Shown: positions 8,801 through 17,459, counted from the stretch's first letter. The stretch: DNA of 64,000 nucleotides from JBFWRK01 sp050248955 (GCA_050248955.1 JBFWRK010000003.1:124001-188000); one strand, 5' to 3'. Notes: generated by a model from the sequence alone, not told the origin. Made by a program: numbers and translations.

Positions 8801-8998
8801 GCGGACGCGTTGCGCCGCATCACCGGTGGTCCACTCCCGGCCGGCGAGCGCTACGACGTCGACCGCATCGAGTCCTCGGCGGTCGCCGCGATCGGCCCCG
8901 ACGAGTTCCGGGCTGCCTTCGGAGCCGGGGGCCGGGCGCAGCTCGACGGCCTCGTGCACGGCCTGCTGGCCGAGGCCTCGGACGATCATCCAGCCTGA
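5852..8998 (+). CDS. AfsR/SARP-type transcriptional regulator with NTPase and TPR domains
   Basis: This is a 1048-residue regulator. Residues 1-90 are a winged-helix DNA-binding domain (RVLGPIEIVVDG, then IVDALWRDEPP). Residues about 95-235 are the bacterial transcriptional activation domain (BTAD, ending GLEPGPELRAAEAAVL). Residues about 255-530 are a STAND/NB-ARC NTPase with Walker A LIGPGGAGKTRLAL, Walker B LLLVLDNCEHV and GLPLAIELAAARV. The rest is TPR-like helical repeats. The GTG start at 5852 gives the expected N-terminus. It lies 108 bp upstream of an MMPL exporter in the same direction and may control it; that is inference. Confidence 0.9.
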   Translation: MPGHPSVEVRVLGPIEIVVDGTTRGVTGNVAPRLLAVLARSAGQVVQIDRIVDALWRDEPPANEANALQAQVSKLRRLLPAGAISHQGRGYSLDVPTDVQRFEQLLADDRHDLALQLWRGAPFGGLDDLELIAEASRLEQLRMQALERWLGAEIAAGRHAEAAAQLEVLTATHPTHERLWALRMTALYGAGRQADALQAYQDARTVLVEQLGLEPGPELRAAEAAVLAHDPALSTAAPPPRRPTLGNLPVDANRLVGRAREIEAIAALLGRHRLVTLIGPGGAGKTRLALAVARTVHPAAGAWFVDLAGVHDGSGLETLVAGILGVRAARDPSRTDPDFDAVTQLVELIDDRQLLLVLDNCEHVIDAAAKLADALLRACQGLTMLATSREGLAIGAEALWPVPPLDAHDAAELFVERASALVPGFAAEGVEDREVIEDLCQRLDGLPLAIELAAARVRLLGPRELRDRLDDRFRLLTGGSRAALARQQTLRAVVDWSYDLLDESERRLFERLAVFAAAWTLEAAEALAGEIAPDRATLEELVGRLVDKSLVVPLHSDGGRRFRLLQTLAFYGRERLAERPEAAAVRDRHAAWFADVAAAGADGVRSGAQRAWLDRIDAELDDLRAAVDWAVASGSAETALRLAAGMSWPFWLRNELQEARRWCSMSLGLDGGSTAQRALTMAWYHWAGLQQHDPVMALSGMTDALALAEESGDPHTIGLASLLAANVLGETGDRSGAQAVLARADEMFVATGDRWGRGIGNILRAIDFLSDGDRPAALAVFDDALALMRDIGDPWAQALCLSTRASVHEQEGDYAAARSDLAAAQQLFEEVGGGGYAIVALARLGNLAVLEGDLDEADRLHREAMCDAANGLVGELQGHVLMARAFSLRRRGDLDAAAEVLDRALGLRRVKELTIGLAFGSNSRGFVAEQQGDADGAERYHLMGLRAAVGGDDRRAVALALEGLAGVARLRGDPARAGFLLGAADALRRITGGPLPAGERYDVDRIESSAVAAIGPDEFRAAFGAGGRAQLDGLVHGLLAEASDDHPA

Positions 8999-9025
8999 GA
9001 CACGTCATCCAGCCTGAGACACGTC
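8988..9025 (+). repeat. 19-bp perfect tandem duplication across the regulator stop codon
   Basis: The unit ATCCAGCCTGAGACACGTC occurs twice, at 8988-9006 and 9007-9025. The first copy contains the TGA stop (8996-8998). The second copy adds the same stop context downstream without changing the protein, which points to a recent slippage duplication. Confidence 0.9.
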
Positions 9026-9106
9026 AGCACGTGTTCAGTCGTCGGTCAGCGGGCCGTCAGCGCCGTCGCGCACCCTTGTCGAGAACCATCGTCAAGGAGA
9101 TCACCC

Positions 9107-11299
9107 ATGTCACGCGTCCTCTACCGACTCGGCCGGTCATCCGCCCGCCATCCCTGGCGGGTCGTCGGTGCCTGGCTCCTCATCGCGCTCGCCGTGTTCT
9201 CGCTGCAGTCCGCCGTCGGCGGCGAGACCACGGACGACTTCGCGCTGCCCGGCACCGAGACCCAGGCGGCGACCGACCTCCTCGAGGCTTCCTTCCCCGC
9301 CCAGTCGGGTGCCTCCGGACAGGTCGTCTTCCATGCCGGTGGGGCACAGCTCACCGATCCCGGCCCTCGGGCCGACATCGCTGCGACGCTCGCCGCGCTC
9401 GGTCAGGTCGACCACGTGGTCGGCGTCACCGATCCGTTCGACCCGGCGCAGCAGTCGCTGAGCCCGGACGGCACGACCGCGTTCGCCACCGTCGCGTTCT
9501 CCGAGCAGACGTTGCAGGCGGCGGACTTCGAAGCCGTCGATGAAGCCGCCGGCGTCGGGCGTGATGCCGGCCTGCAGGTCGAGATCAGCGGGTCGATCGC
9601 CCAGGCCGGTCAGGAAGTGGAGGGCAACGAAGGCATCGGCGTCGCCGTCGCCGTGATCGTGCTGCTCGTCGCGTTCGGCTCCGTCGTGGCGATGGGCATC
9701 CCGATCGGCACCGCGCTGTTCGGCGTCGCGATCGGCCTCGGTGGGGTCGGCGTGCTCGCCGGGTTCGCCGACGTCCCGAGCGTCTCACCGATGCTCGCCA
9801 CGATGATCGGACTCGGCGTCGGCATCGACTACGCGCTGTTCGTCGTCGCTCGCCATCGGCACTTCATCGACGACGGTCTGTCGGTCGAGGAGGCAGCCGG
9901 CAGGGCGAACGCGACGGCTGGTCAGTCCGTGCTGTTCGCCGGCGCCACGGTCGTCATCGCGATCTGCGGCCTGTGGGTCTCCGGCATCCCGTCCGTCGCC
10001 ATGATGGGCTTCGCCTCCGCCATCCTCGTCGCCGTCTCGATGTTCGCCGCGGTGACGTTGCTCCCGGCCTTCCTCGGGCTGGCCGGGTCGTGGATCAACC
10101 GGCTGCACGTCGGTCGCCGCCGCTCGGCCGCGACCGCGACGTCGACCTGGTCCGGTCGGTGGGCCCACCACGTCGGCCGGCGTCCGTGGCGGTACGCACT
10201 CGGCAGCTTCGCCGTCCTGGTCGCGCTCGCGGCGCCGATCCTGTCGTTGCGGATCGCATTCGCCGACGACGGCAACGCGCCGCCCGACTCCACGCAGCGG
10301 CTCGCGTACGACCTGCTCGCCGACGGCTTCGGTGCCGGGTTCAACGGTCCGCTCACGATCGTCGTCGACGGTACCGACGAGGCATCGCTGGCGCAGGTCT
10401 CGGAGGCGGTCTCGTCGACCCCGGGCGTCGCGTTCGCCACGCCGGCGCAGATGAGCCCCGCCGGCGAGACGGCCGTGCTGTTCGCCTACCCGACCACCGC
10501 GCCACAGGACGTGGCGACGGAGCGACTGGTGCACGAGCTGCGCGACGAGGTCCTGCCTGATGTCGAAGCAGCGAGTGGCTCGACGGTGTACGTCTCCGGT
10601 TGGACCGCGGCACAGATCGACATCTCCGAGCGGCTCGGCGGGCGGTTGCCGCTGTTCATCGCGGCCGTCGTCGTGCTGTCGTTCCTGCTGCTGATGGTCG
10701 TCTTCCGGTCGATCGTCGTCCCGCTGAAGGCCGCGCTGATGAACCTGCTGTCGATCGGTGCTGCCTACGGCGTGGTCGTCGCCGTCTTCCAGTGGGGCTG
10801 GGCGAAGGGGCTCATCGGCCTCGAGGAGACCGTGCCGGTCAACCCGTTCGTGCCGATGATCATGTTCGCCATCCTCTTCGGCCTCTCGATGGACTACGAG
10901 GTGTTCCTGCTGTCCCGGGTCCGTGAGGAGTACCTCCGGTCCGGTGACAGCCACCACAGCGTGGTCCAGGGGCTGACGGTCACGGCGAGGGTCATCACGT
11001 CGGCCGCGCTGATCATGATCAGCGTGTTCGGTGCCTTCGTCCTCACGGACGACGTGCTGATCAAGATGTTCGGTGTCGGCCTCGCCACCGCCGTGCTGAT
11101 CGACGCCACCATCGTCCGCATGATCCTCGTGCCGTCGACGATGGCGTTGCTCGGCGGGGCGAACTGGTGGCTGCCGGCATGGCTCGAGCGCCTGCTGCCC
11201 CACGTCGACGTGGAAGGCGAGGCCGCGCTCGCCGGTCTCGACGCACCCCCCACGGGGTCGTCCGAGGAGGGTGAGGATCGAGTGCTCGTCGGCGTCTGA
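9107..11299 (+). CDS. MMPL-family RND transporter
   Basis: This 730-residue inner-membrane exporter belongs to the family that moves lipids or hydrophobic molecules using the proton gradient in actinobacteria. It has the expected two-fold layout: TM1 (VVGAWLLIALAVFSL), an extracytoplasmic loop of about 130 residues, and TM2-6 with the signature GLGVGIDYALFVVARHRH. A second TM-loop-TM set follows with GLSMDYEVFLLSRVREEY; the D-Y pairs are typical proton-relay positions. AAGGAG sits 7 bases before the ATG. It follows the AfsR-like regulator. The substrate cannot be read from the sequence. Confidence 0.92.
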   Translation: MSRVLYRLGRSSARHPWRVVGAWLLIALAVFSLQSAVGGETTDDFALPGTETQAATDLLEASFPAQSGASGQVVFHAGGAQLTDPGPRADIAATLAALGQVDHVVGVTDPFDPAQQSLSPDGTTAFATVAFSEQTLQAADFEAVDEAAGVGRDAGLQVEISGSIAQAGQEVEGNEGIGVAVAVIVLLVAFGSVVAMGIPIGTALFGVAIGLGGVGVLAGFADVPSVSPMLATMIGLGVGIDYALFVVARHRHFIDDGLSVEEAAGRANATAGQSVLFAGATVVIAICGLWVSGIPSVAMMGFASAILVAVSMFAAVTLLPAFLGLAGSWINRLHVGRRRSAATATSTWSGRWAHHVGRRPWRYALGSFAVLVALAAPILSLRIAFADDGNAPPDSTQRLAYDLLADGFGAGFNGPLTIVVDGTDEASLAQVSEAVSSTPGVAFATPAQMSPAGETAVLFAYPTTAPQDVATERLVHELRDEVLPDVEAASGSTVYVSGWTAAQIDISERLGGRLPLFIAAVVVLSFLLLMVVFRSIVVPLKAALMNLLSIGAAYGVVVAVFQWGWAKGLIGLEETVPVNPFVPMIMFAILFGLSMDYEVFLLSRVREEYLRSGDSHHSVVQGLTVTARVITSAALIMISVFGAFVLTDDVLIKMFGVGLATAVLIDATIVRMILVPSTMALLGGANWWLPAWLERLLPHVDVEGEAALAGLDAPPTGSSEEGEDRVLVGV

Positions 11300-11356
11300 T
11301 CTCCACGACGATCAGCCCGGTTGCCTCGCCCTGCGGCGGTCGGCGAAGGTTGCGAG

Positions 11357-12205
11357 ATGCATCCTCCGCCGACCGCCGCGGCCCGCGTTCCCGACCGGGG
11401 GGACGGCTACGAGTTCGATCGCGCCACCGCGGTGAGCGCGCTCGGCGACGGTCGCTTCGCCGGTGTGATCCACGACGGCTGGGACATCGGCGGCAACGCG
11501 AACGGTGGGTACCTCCTGGCGATCGTCGGTCGAGCGTTGCGCGAGGTGAGCGGGAAGCCGGATCCCGTCACGATCACCGCCCACTACCTCGCACCGGGGG
11601 TGCCCGGCCCGCTCGAGATCTCGACCGAGATCGTGAAGTCGGGTAGGCGGTTCTCGACCATCAGCGCCTCGGTCGTCAAGGACGGCAGGCGGATGCTGCA
11701 GGTACTCGCTGCCTTCGGCGACCAGAGCGGTGGCACCTCCGAACGACTGCACCAGGCGGGCGAGCCGCCGGAGCTGCCCCCGATGCAGGAGTGCGCAGCG
11801 CGCGACCGGCAGAACGGCATGGTCGTCGCCCCGTTCATCGATCGCATCGACGTTCGACTCCACCCCGACGACGTGGGGTTCCAGGGCGGGCGCACGAATG
11901 GACGGGGTGAGCTGCGCGGCTGGTTCGCGTTCGCCGATGGCCGCCCGATCGACACGCTGGGGCTGCTGCTCGCCGCTGATGCCATGCCGCCCGCGGTGTT
12001 CAACCTCGATCTCCCCAAGGGTTGGGTGCCGACCGTCGAGCTCACCGTGCACGTGCGCGGTGTGCCGGCCCCCGGGCCGCTGCGGTGCAGGTTCACGACC
12101 CGCTTCGTCCAGGGCGACTCCTTCGAGGAGGACGGCGAGGTCTGGGACAGCGAAGGGCGGCTCGTCGCGCTGTCGCGGCAACTGGCGCTGATCGCTCGCG
12201 CCTGA
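11357..12205 (+). CDS. Thioesterase-like (hotdog fold) protein
   Basis: The 282-residue protein resembles acyl-CoA thioesterase-II-like double-hotdog proteins of actinobacteria. N-terminal hotdog signals are FAGVIHDGWDIGGNANGGYLLAIVG, ITAHYLAPG and IVKSGRRFSTISASVVKDG; a second half follows with PTVELTVHVRG and LVALSRQLALI. It probably hydrolyses acyl-CoA in the cytoplasm; the substrate is unknown. The ATG at 11357 is chosen, with an alternative start upstream at 11321. It is 57 bp after the MMPL gene and convergent with the HAD gene. Confidence 0.75.
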   Translation: MHPPPTAAARVPDRGDGYEFDRATAVSALGDGRFAGVIHDGWDIGGNANGGYLLAIVGRALREVSGKPDPVTITAHYLAPGVPGPLEISTEIVKSGRRFSTISASVVKDGRRMLQVLAAFGDQSGGTSERLHQAGEPPELPPMQECAARDRQNGMVVAPFIDRIDVRLHPDDVGFQGGRTNGRGELRGWFAFADGRPIDTLGLLLAADAMPPAVFNLDLPKGWVPTVELTVHVRGVPAPGPLRCRFTTRFVQGDSFEEDGEVWDSEGRLVALSRQLALIARA

Positions 12206-12241
12206 CGGCGCGGCTGGGGCAGCTCCGCCGATTGCTCTCGC

Positions 12242-13039
12242 TCAGCGCTTGCGCGCCGACAGCCGCCAGCCGGCGGTGAAGGATCCGGCGGCGAGGGCAG
12301 CGGTGCCGATGCCGGCAGTCGTGCGGCGGATGACCCGCTTCGTGCGCCGTGCGAAGATCACGATCGGCCAGCCCCGCTGGAGCGCGATGTGGTTGAGCCG
12401 CCCGTCCGGGTTCACGGCGACCGGGTGGCCGACGGCCTCGAGCATCGGGAGGTCGCTGATCGAGTCGGAGTACGCGTAGCACCGGCCGAGGTCGAACCCC
12501 TCCCACTTCGCGAGCTCGACGATCGCCTCGACCTTGCCCTCGCCGTAGCAGAACGGACCGACGAGCTCGCCCGTGTAGTGCCCGTCGGCGATCTCGGACA
12601 CCGTGCCGATCCCGTCGGTCATGCCGAGCGCCATCGCCAACGGCTCGACGAGCTCCTTCGGCGAGGCCGACACGATGTAGGTGGCGCGGCCCTGGCGGCG
12701 GTGGAGATCGAGGAGCTGCTTCGATTCGGGACGAACCCGCTCGAGCAGCTTGGGGACGATCGTCTCGTTGAGCGCGACGAGGCTGTCCGGACTGGTGCCC
12801 TTCACCGCGCCGAGGATCCGCTCGCGCACCTGGTTCGCGATGTCGCCACCCATGTCACCGCGCAGCTTGAACGCGATGGCACTGAGCGCGTCGCGCGCGA
12901 ACTGCTTGGTCGGCAGCATGTCGGCGCGCCAGGCGGACACGCCGAAGACGAACGCGGATGAACCACTGATCAGCGTCCTGTCGAGGTCGAAGAACGCCGC
13001 CGCTTGGCCAGTCTGGTTGAGGTGGATGAGCTCGCTCAT
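12242..13039 (-). CDS. HAD-IB family hydrolase (phosphoserine phosphatase-like)
   Basis: This 265-residue haloacid-dehalogenase-type phosphatase of subfamily IB has motif I FFDLDRTLISGSS near residue 16, motif II YIVSASPKELVEPLA, and motif III/IV YAYSDSISDLPMLEAVGHPVAVNPD. The C-terminus ends in a hydrophobic stretch (TAALAAGSFTAGW) that may be a membrane anchor. Relatives dephosphorylate serine or lysophospholipid-type substrates; the actual substrate is not evident. It lies between the thioesterase (convergent) and rsmI (same strand). Confidence 0.85.
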   Translation of the reverse strand: MSELIHLNQTGQAAAFFDLDRTLISGSSAFVFGVSAWRADMLPTKQFARDALSAIAFKLRGDMGGDIANQVRERILGAVKGTSPDSLVALNETIVPKLLERVRPESKQLLDLHRRQGRATYIVSASPKELVEPLAMALGMTDGIGTVSEIADGHYTGELVGPFCYGEGKVEAIVELAKWEGFDLGRCYAYSDSISDLPMLEAVGHPVAVNPDGRLNHIALQRGWPIVIFARRTKRVIRRTTAGIGTAALAAGSFTAGWRLSARKR

Positions 13040-13073
13040 GTCGCGGCAGGACGCTACCGGTGGCGCGTCGTGC

Positions 13074-13961
13074 TCATCCGTCGCGTCGGGCGGCGGCGAG
13101 CCCGAGCGCGAGGTCGTACACCGTCCGTTTCGGTGCGCGCAGCGCTGCGGTCACCTCGGCGACAGCGGACTTCGTCGTCAGGCCGGCGTCGAGGCGTTCG
13201 CGCAACGCGGCGCGGATCTCGTCGTCGTTGGCAGGGCCCAACGCCCGCGCGCCGGCGAGCACGATGACGTACTCGCCGAGCGGCTCGCGGGACGCGAGAT
13301 GGCGGCGGGCCTCGCCGAGGGTGCCGCGCCAGACCTCCTCGTGCATCTTCGTGAGCTCGCGGGCGAGGACCACCGATCGGTCCTCACCGCACGCCTCAGC
13401 GAGGTCGTCGACCGTGCGGGCGACGCGGTGCGGCGCCTCGTAGAGGACGATCGTGCGTCGCTCGTCCGTCAACTCGGCGAGTCGCTCCGCGCGGCCTGAG
13501 CCGCTGCGCGGCAGGAACCCCTCGAACACCCAGCGACCGGTCGGCAGGCCGCTGATGCCGAGCGCCATCACCACCGCGGCAGGCCCGGGCACTGCCGTGA
13601 CCTCGAACCCGGCATCGATCGCGGCGCGGACGAGCCGTTCGCCGGGATCGCTGATGCCGGGCGAGCCGGCGTCGCTGCAGAGCGCGATGGTCGCGCCGTC
13701 GGCGAGGAGGCGGATCACATCCGGCACCCGGTCGAGCTCGGTGTGCTCGTTGACGACGAGGAACCGCTTGCCGGTGATCCCGCTCCGGTGCAGCAGCCCT
13801 CCGGTGCGCCGGGTGTCCTCGCAGGCGATGACGTCGGCATCGCGGAGCGCCGCCAACGAGCGGTCGGAGAGATCGCCGAGGTTGCCGATCGGTGTCGCCA
13901 CGAGGACGAGTCGACCCGTGGTGCCGGTCAGCGGGCGGTCGCTCGCGTCCTCCTCGCTCAC
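13074..13961 (-). CDS. rsmI: 16S rRNA (cytidine(1402)-2'-O)-methyltransferase
   Basis: RsmI 2'-O-methylates C1402 in the decoding centre with S-adenosylmethionine. The 295-residue protein has the tetrapyrrole-methylase fold motifs LVLVATPIGNLGDLSDRSL near the N-terminus, CEDTRRTGGLL, LCSDAGSPGISDPG, AVPGPAAVVMAL, FEGFLPRSG and YEAPHRVARTV. The GTG start at 13959-13961 overlaps the stop of the upstream DUF192 gene as GTGA, so the two are coupled. Confidence 0.94.
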   Translation of the reverse strand: MSEEDASDRPLTGTTGRLVLVATPIGNLGDLSDRSLAALRDADVIACEDTRRTGGLLHRSGITGKRFLVVNEHTELDRVPDVIRLLADGATIALCSDAGSPGISDPGERLVRAAIDAGFEVTAVPGPAAVVMALGISGLPTGRWVFEGFLPRSGSGRAERLAELTDERRTIVLYEAPHRVARTVDDLAEACGEDRSVVLARELTKMHEEVWRGTLGEARRHLASREPLGEYVIVLAGARALGPANDDEIRAALRERLDAGLTTKSAVAEVTAALRAPKRTVYDLALGLAAARRDG

Positions 13962-14287
13962 GGCCTGACCTCGACCAGGTCGCCGACGTGCAATCCCCAT
14001 CGCGCGAACGCGCCGGCCTCGGCCTCGATGACGGTGGACGCGCGGAAGACCGGTATGCCGACTCGATGGCGGTGCATGTGGAGCGTCTTCACGACCACGC
14101 CGTCGCCGTCCAGATATGCGACGTCGAGGGGGAACCTCATCCCGACGGTGTGGATCCACCGGCATCGTTCGAGGACGAGCGCACCTTCGTACGACTCCCG
14201 ACCGAGCAAGCCCTTGTTCCGCTGCTTGCGACCGGCAGCCACCTCGGCTGAGGCGAGCACCCGACCGTCGCTCACGATCCAAGCCAT
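13958..14287 (-). CDS. DUF192 family protein
   Basis: This small protein of 109 residues shows the DUF192 core: KGLLGRESYEGALVLERC, IHTVGMRFPLDVAYLD, VVKTLHMHRHRVG and EAEAGAFARWGLHVGD. The family is common next to processing or secretion genes but its function is not established. The ATG at 14285-14287 begins MAWIVSDGRVL; a longer frame runs to 14332. It is coupled to rsmI through a GTGA overlap and divergent from an MFS gene. Confidence 0.85.
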   Translation of the reverse strand: MAWIVSDGRVLASAEVAAGRKQRNKGLLGRESYEGALVLERCRWIHTVGMRFPLDVAYLDGDGVVVKTLHMHRHRVGIPVFRASTVIEAEAGAFARWGLHVGDLVEVRP

Positions 14288-14394
14288 CGATCCAGCCTGA
14301 CACGCGCGCCACCTGCACCGCGCACCGCGCACCGGTTCGGGAGGCTCCGCCGGTGCTCCGGCCCACGGCGCACCCCGTTCGCGAGACTCCGCCG

Positions 14395-15693
14395 GTGACA
14401 GAAAGACGCGATCGCCGCGCTGCGCCGCGCTGGCATCGCATCCTGCCGTCGAGCGCCACGCCGGATGCTGCCGTGCTGTTCCTGACGCGCGCCCTGCGGG
14501 CGGTCGCCGACGGGCTCGTCTCCGTCGTCCTCCCCGGTTATCTCGTCCTGCTCGGCTTCAGCCCGCTCCAGGTCGGTGCCGTCGTGACCGGCACGCTGAT
14601 CGGCTCGGCCGCGCTCACCCTGGCAGTCGGGCTACGCGGCTATCGCCTGCCGAGGTTGCGGCTGCTGCGAACCGTCGCTGCCGTGATGGTGATCACGGGA
14701 GTCGCATTCGGATCGCTCGGTTCGTTCTGGCCGTTGTTCGTGGTGGCCGTACTCGGCACGCTCAATCCGTCCGCCGGCGACGTGTCGGTGTTCCTCCCGA
14801 CGGAGCAGGCGCTGCTGCCCGGGACGGTGTCCGACGCGCAGCGCACCGCGCTCTACGCCCGCTACAGCCTCGTCGGGTTCAGCTTCGCCGCGCTCGGCTC
14901 ACTGGCGGCGGCGGTACCCGAGTGGGCCGCGCGCCGGCTGGGCGTGGCGGAGGTGTCGGTGCTCAGGTCGGTGTTCGTCTTCTACGCGTGCATCGGCGCG
15001 GCCGTGTGGTGGTTCTACCGGCGCCTGTCGCCGGCGATCGAGCCGGCGGCCGGAGCGCCGGCCGTGGCCCTCGGGGCCTCGAGGAGCATCGTCCGCCGCC
15101 TCGCAGCGGTGTTCTCGCTGGATGCGTTCGCCGGCGGCTTCGTCGTGCAGTCGCTCCTCGTGCTGTGGCTCGCTCGGCGGCACGGCCTGTCGACCGCGTT
15201 GTCGGGTGGCGTGTTCTTCTGGGCGGGACTGCTGTCGGGCGCGTCGGCGCTCGTCGCGGTGCCGCTCGCGCGGAGGATCGGGCTGATCCGCACGATGGTG
15301 TTCACGCATCTCCCGGCGAACGCGCTGCTCGTCGCGACAGCGTTCATGCCGAACGCGACGCTCGCGATCGGCTGCCTCCTGGCTCGTTCGTCGCTCAGCC
15401 AGATGGACGTGCCGGCGAGGACGAGCTACGTGATGGCCGTCGTCACGCCCGCCGAGCGGCCGGCAGCGGCGAGCGTCACGAACGTGCCTCGCAGCCTGGC
15501 GGCGGCTGCGAGCCCGCTGATCGCCGGATGGATGCTCGACCACTCGTCGTTCGGTTGGCCGCTCATCATCGGCGGCACCTTGAAGGCGCTGTACGACCTC
15601 ACCCTGCTCGCGCTCTTCCGCAACGTCCGCCCGCCCGAAGAGGCTCATCGCGATCCGCCGACGCCGCGCCCTCGTCGGTCAGCTCGAGACTGA
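14395..15693 (+). CDS. MFS transporter
   Basis: A 432-residue membrane protein with about 12 hydrophobic segments, typical of the major facilitator superfamily, for example GLVSVVLPGYLVLLGFSPLQVGAV at the N-terminus and GGVFFWAGLLSGASALVAVPLARRIGL in the second half. The conserved loop LARSSLSQMDVPARTSYVMAV resembles actinobacterial multidrug-type MFS proteins. The GTG start at 14395 is chosen because it directly precedes a basic cytoplasmic leader; other starts are possible. The substrate is unknown. It is divergent from the DUF192 gene. Confidence 0.8.
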   Translation: MTERRDRRAAPRWHRILPSSATPDAAVLFLTRALRAVADGLVSVVLPGYLVLLGFSPLQVGAVVTGTLIGSAALTLAVGLRGYRLPRLRLLRTVAAVMVITGVAFGSLGSFWPLFVVAVLGTLNPSAGDVSVFLPTEQALLPGTVSDAQRTALYARYSLVGFSFAALGSLAAAVPEWAARRLGVAEVSVLRSVFVFYACIGAAVWWFYRRLSPAIEPAAGAPAVALGASRSIVRRLAAVFSLDAFAGGFVVQSLLVLWLARRHGLSTALSGGVFFWAGLLSGASALVAVPLARRIGLIRTMVFTHLPANALLVATAFMPNATLAIGCLLARSSLSQMDVPARTSYVMAVVTPAERPAAASVTNVPRSLAAAASPLIAGWMLDHSSFGWPLIIGGTLKALYDLTLLALFRNVRPPEEAHRDPPTPRPRRSARD

Positions 15694-15886
15694 CATCGCG
15701 GAGTCGAACGCGGCGCGGATGGTGAGCCACTGGTAGCTGAGGAACCGGGAGGGCGCGCCCAGGGGCTCGAACATGATCGGATCGAGCAGCTCGGTCGTGG
15801 GACGTTGTCCTCTGGATCGTCGGGTCGGCGGGCGCGTTCTTGCGAGGGGTCAGGTGCACGTGCCGTCTCAACGACAGGAGAACGCG

Positions 15887-16744
15887 ATGACATCGACCCG
15901 ACCGGCCACCGACCTATCCGACTCGAGCTGGAGCTGCGACCGCATCCTCGTTGCCACGGACGGCTCCCCGCCGAGCCTCTCGGCGGTCGCCTGGGCGGCG
16001 CGCATCGCTGAAGAGATTCCGGCGTCGCTGGTCGTCGTCCACGCGTACGACGTGGAGAGCGACACTGGCGCACCGTCGGAGGCCGAAGACGCGGCTGCGC
16101 AGGCACGTCTGGCCAGGTGGTGCGCCGACCACGGCGCGTCGGGGTTCGACATGGGCTGCACCGCGCGTCCCGGCGACCCGCGTTCGGTGCTGCGCGACTC
16201 GATCGGGCTCGAGCGCCCCGGTCTGGTCGTCGTCGGCACGCGAGGAGGTGGCGGGTTCCCTGGTCTCGCGCTGGGATCGGTGACGGAGTGGCTGACGCAA
16301 GCCGGGACGTTCCCGTTGGCTGTCGTGCCGCAGCCCGGCCATCGCAGCGGCGGACCGATCCTCGTCGGTGTCGACGGCTCCGAGCACAGCGGCCTGGCCC
16401 TGCACTGGGCGATCGGCCTCGCCGGTCGCCTCCGTCGCCCGGTCGAGGCCGTGTACGCCGAACCGTGGCCCGAGTCGGGAGGGGTACGTTCCGGCCTCGA
16501 CGCTGTTCGCGGGGAGATCGAGCGAGCGCGTCCACGTGCGACGGCCCTGCACGTGGCGCTCGATCTGCACATCCACAGCGATCATCCGGTCGAGGCGCTC
16601 GCGACTCGAGCGAGGAACGAGGACACCGAAGCCATCGTGGTGGGCGCTCGCGGTCACGGTCAGTTCGGAGAGCTCACCATCGGTCGCGTGCCGCGACAAC
16701 TCCTCCGGAGCTCGGAGCGGCCGGTGATCATCATCGCGAGCTGA
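15887..16744 (+). CDS. Tandem universal stress protein (two UspA domains)
   Basis: The 285-residue protein has two UspA domains. Domain 1 starts ILVATDGSPPSLSAVAWA (residue about 20) and ends with the ATP-binding signature GTRGGGGFPGLALGSV. Domain 2 starts ILVGVDGSEHSGLALHWA and ends GARGHGQFGELTIGRV. Tandem UspA proteins in actinobacteria are often induced by hypoxia or stationary phase. ACAGGAG precedes the ATG by 6 bases. It is followed by pncA on the same strand. A hypoxia role here is inference from the neighbours. Confidence 0.92.
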   Translation: MTSTRPATDLSDSSWSCDRILVATDGSPPSLSAVAWAARIAEEIPASLVVVHAYDVESDTGAPSEAEDAAAQARLARWCADHGASGFDMGCTARPGDPRSVLRDSIGLERPGLVVVGTRGGGGFPGLALGSVTEWLTQAGTFPLAVVPQPGHRSGGPILVGVDGSEHSGLALHWAIGLAGRLRRPVEAVYAEPWPESGGVRSGLDAVRGEIERARPRATALHVALDLHIHSDHPVEALATRARNEDTEAIVVGARGHGQFGELTIGRVPRQLLRSSERPVIIIAS

Positions 16745-16847
16745 CGGCGGGAACGATCCGTCTCCGGCCGCCCGGATCACGGCGGTGACGATCGGCCCTG
16801 GTGCGTTCGCAAGCGCGGCAGGAGCCTGATCGCGGAACCGAGGAGCG

Positions 16848-17459
16848 ATGCACAAGGCGCTGATCGTCGTGGATGTGCAGAACGACTTCTGCCCCGGCGG
16901 CTCGCTCGCGGTCGCCGACGGTGACATCGTCGCGGAACGGATCACGCGCTGGCTGCGGGCTGGGCGCGAGCGGTATGAGCTCGTCGTTGCGACGATGGAT
17001 TGGCACCCCGCACCGGGTGAGCTCCCGGCGTTCGGTCACTTCTCCGACGACCCCGACTACGAAACGACCTGGCCGCCTCATTGCGTGCGGCGAACCGTGG
17101 GGGCGGAGTTGCACCCGAACCTCGTCCTGCCGCGCGGCAGCGTGGTCATCCGCAAGGGTCAGGATGACGCCGCGTACTCGGGCTTCGAGGGTCGCGACGA
17201 CGCGGGAAGAACCCTCGCAGAGATCCTCGGACGCCGAGCGATCGACGCGGTCGATGTCGTCGGCCTGGCGACGGACTATTGCGTCAAGGCGACGGCGATG
17301 GATGCGAAGGCGCTGGGGCTGACGGTGCGGGTCCTCTCGTCGATGGTCGCGGGGGTCGCGCCGGAGGCGACGCGACGCGCTGTCGATGAGATGCAGGCGG
17401 CCGGGATCGAGGTCACGGAGCCGTCGCCGAGCGACGCGCGTCCGCAACTGCTCGGGTGA
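16848..17459 (+). CDS. pncA: Nicotinamidase (isochorismatase family)
   Basis: PncA deamidates nicotinamide to nicotinate in NAD salvage. The 203-residue protein has the catalytic triad: Asp in VVDVQNDFCPGGSL, Lys in VVIRKGQDD and Cys in VGLATDYCVKATAMDA. The metal-site aspartate and histidines are in MDWHPAPGELPAFGHFS. The ATG at 16848 gives the family start. Its 3' end overlaps the 3' end of pncB on the other strand by 47 bp; the two encode consecutive salvage steps. Confidence 0.93.
   Translation: MHKALIVVDVQNDFCPGGSLAVADGDIVAERITRWLRAGRERYELVVATMDWHPAPGELPAFGHFSDDPDYETTWPPHCVRRTVGAELHPNLVLPRGSVVIRKGQDDAAYSGFEGRDDAGRTLAEILGRRAIDAVDVVGLATDYCVKATAMDAKALGLTVRVLSSMVAGVAPEATRRAVDEMQAAGIEVTEPSPSDARPQLLG

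Noticed and set aside
7106..8989. 627-codon minus-strand frame opposite the AfsR-like gene
   Set aside because: No family motif, Arg/Glu-rich composition typical of high-GC antisense frames, and the sense frame has clear domains.
15679..15774. 31-codon minus-strand frame reading MFEPLGAPSRFLSYQWLTIR
   Set aside because: Codon pattern is fair, but there is no ribosome site, no recognised family and no linked neighbour. Too short to call.
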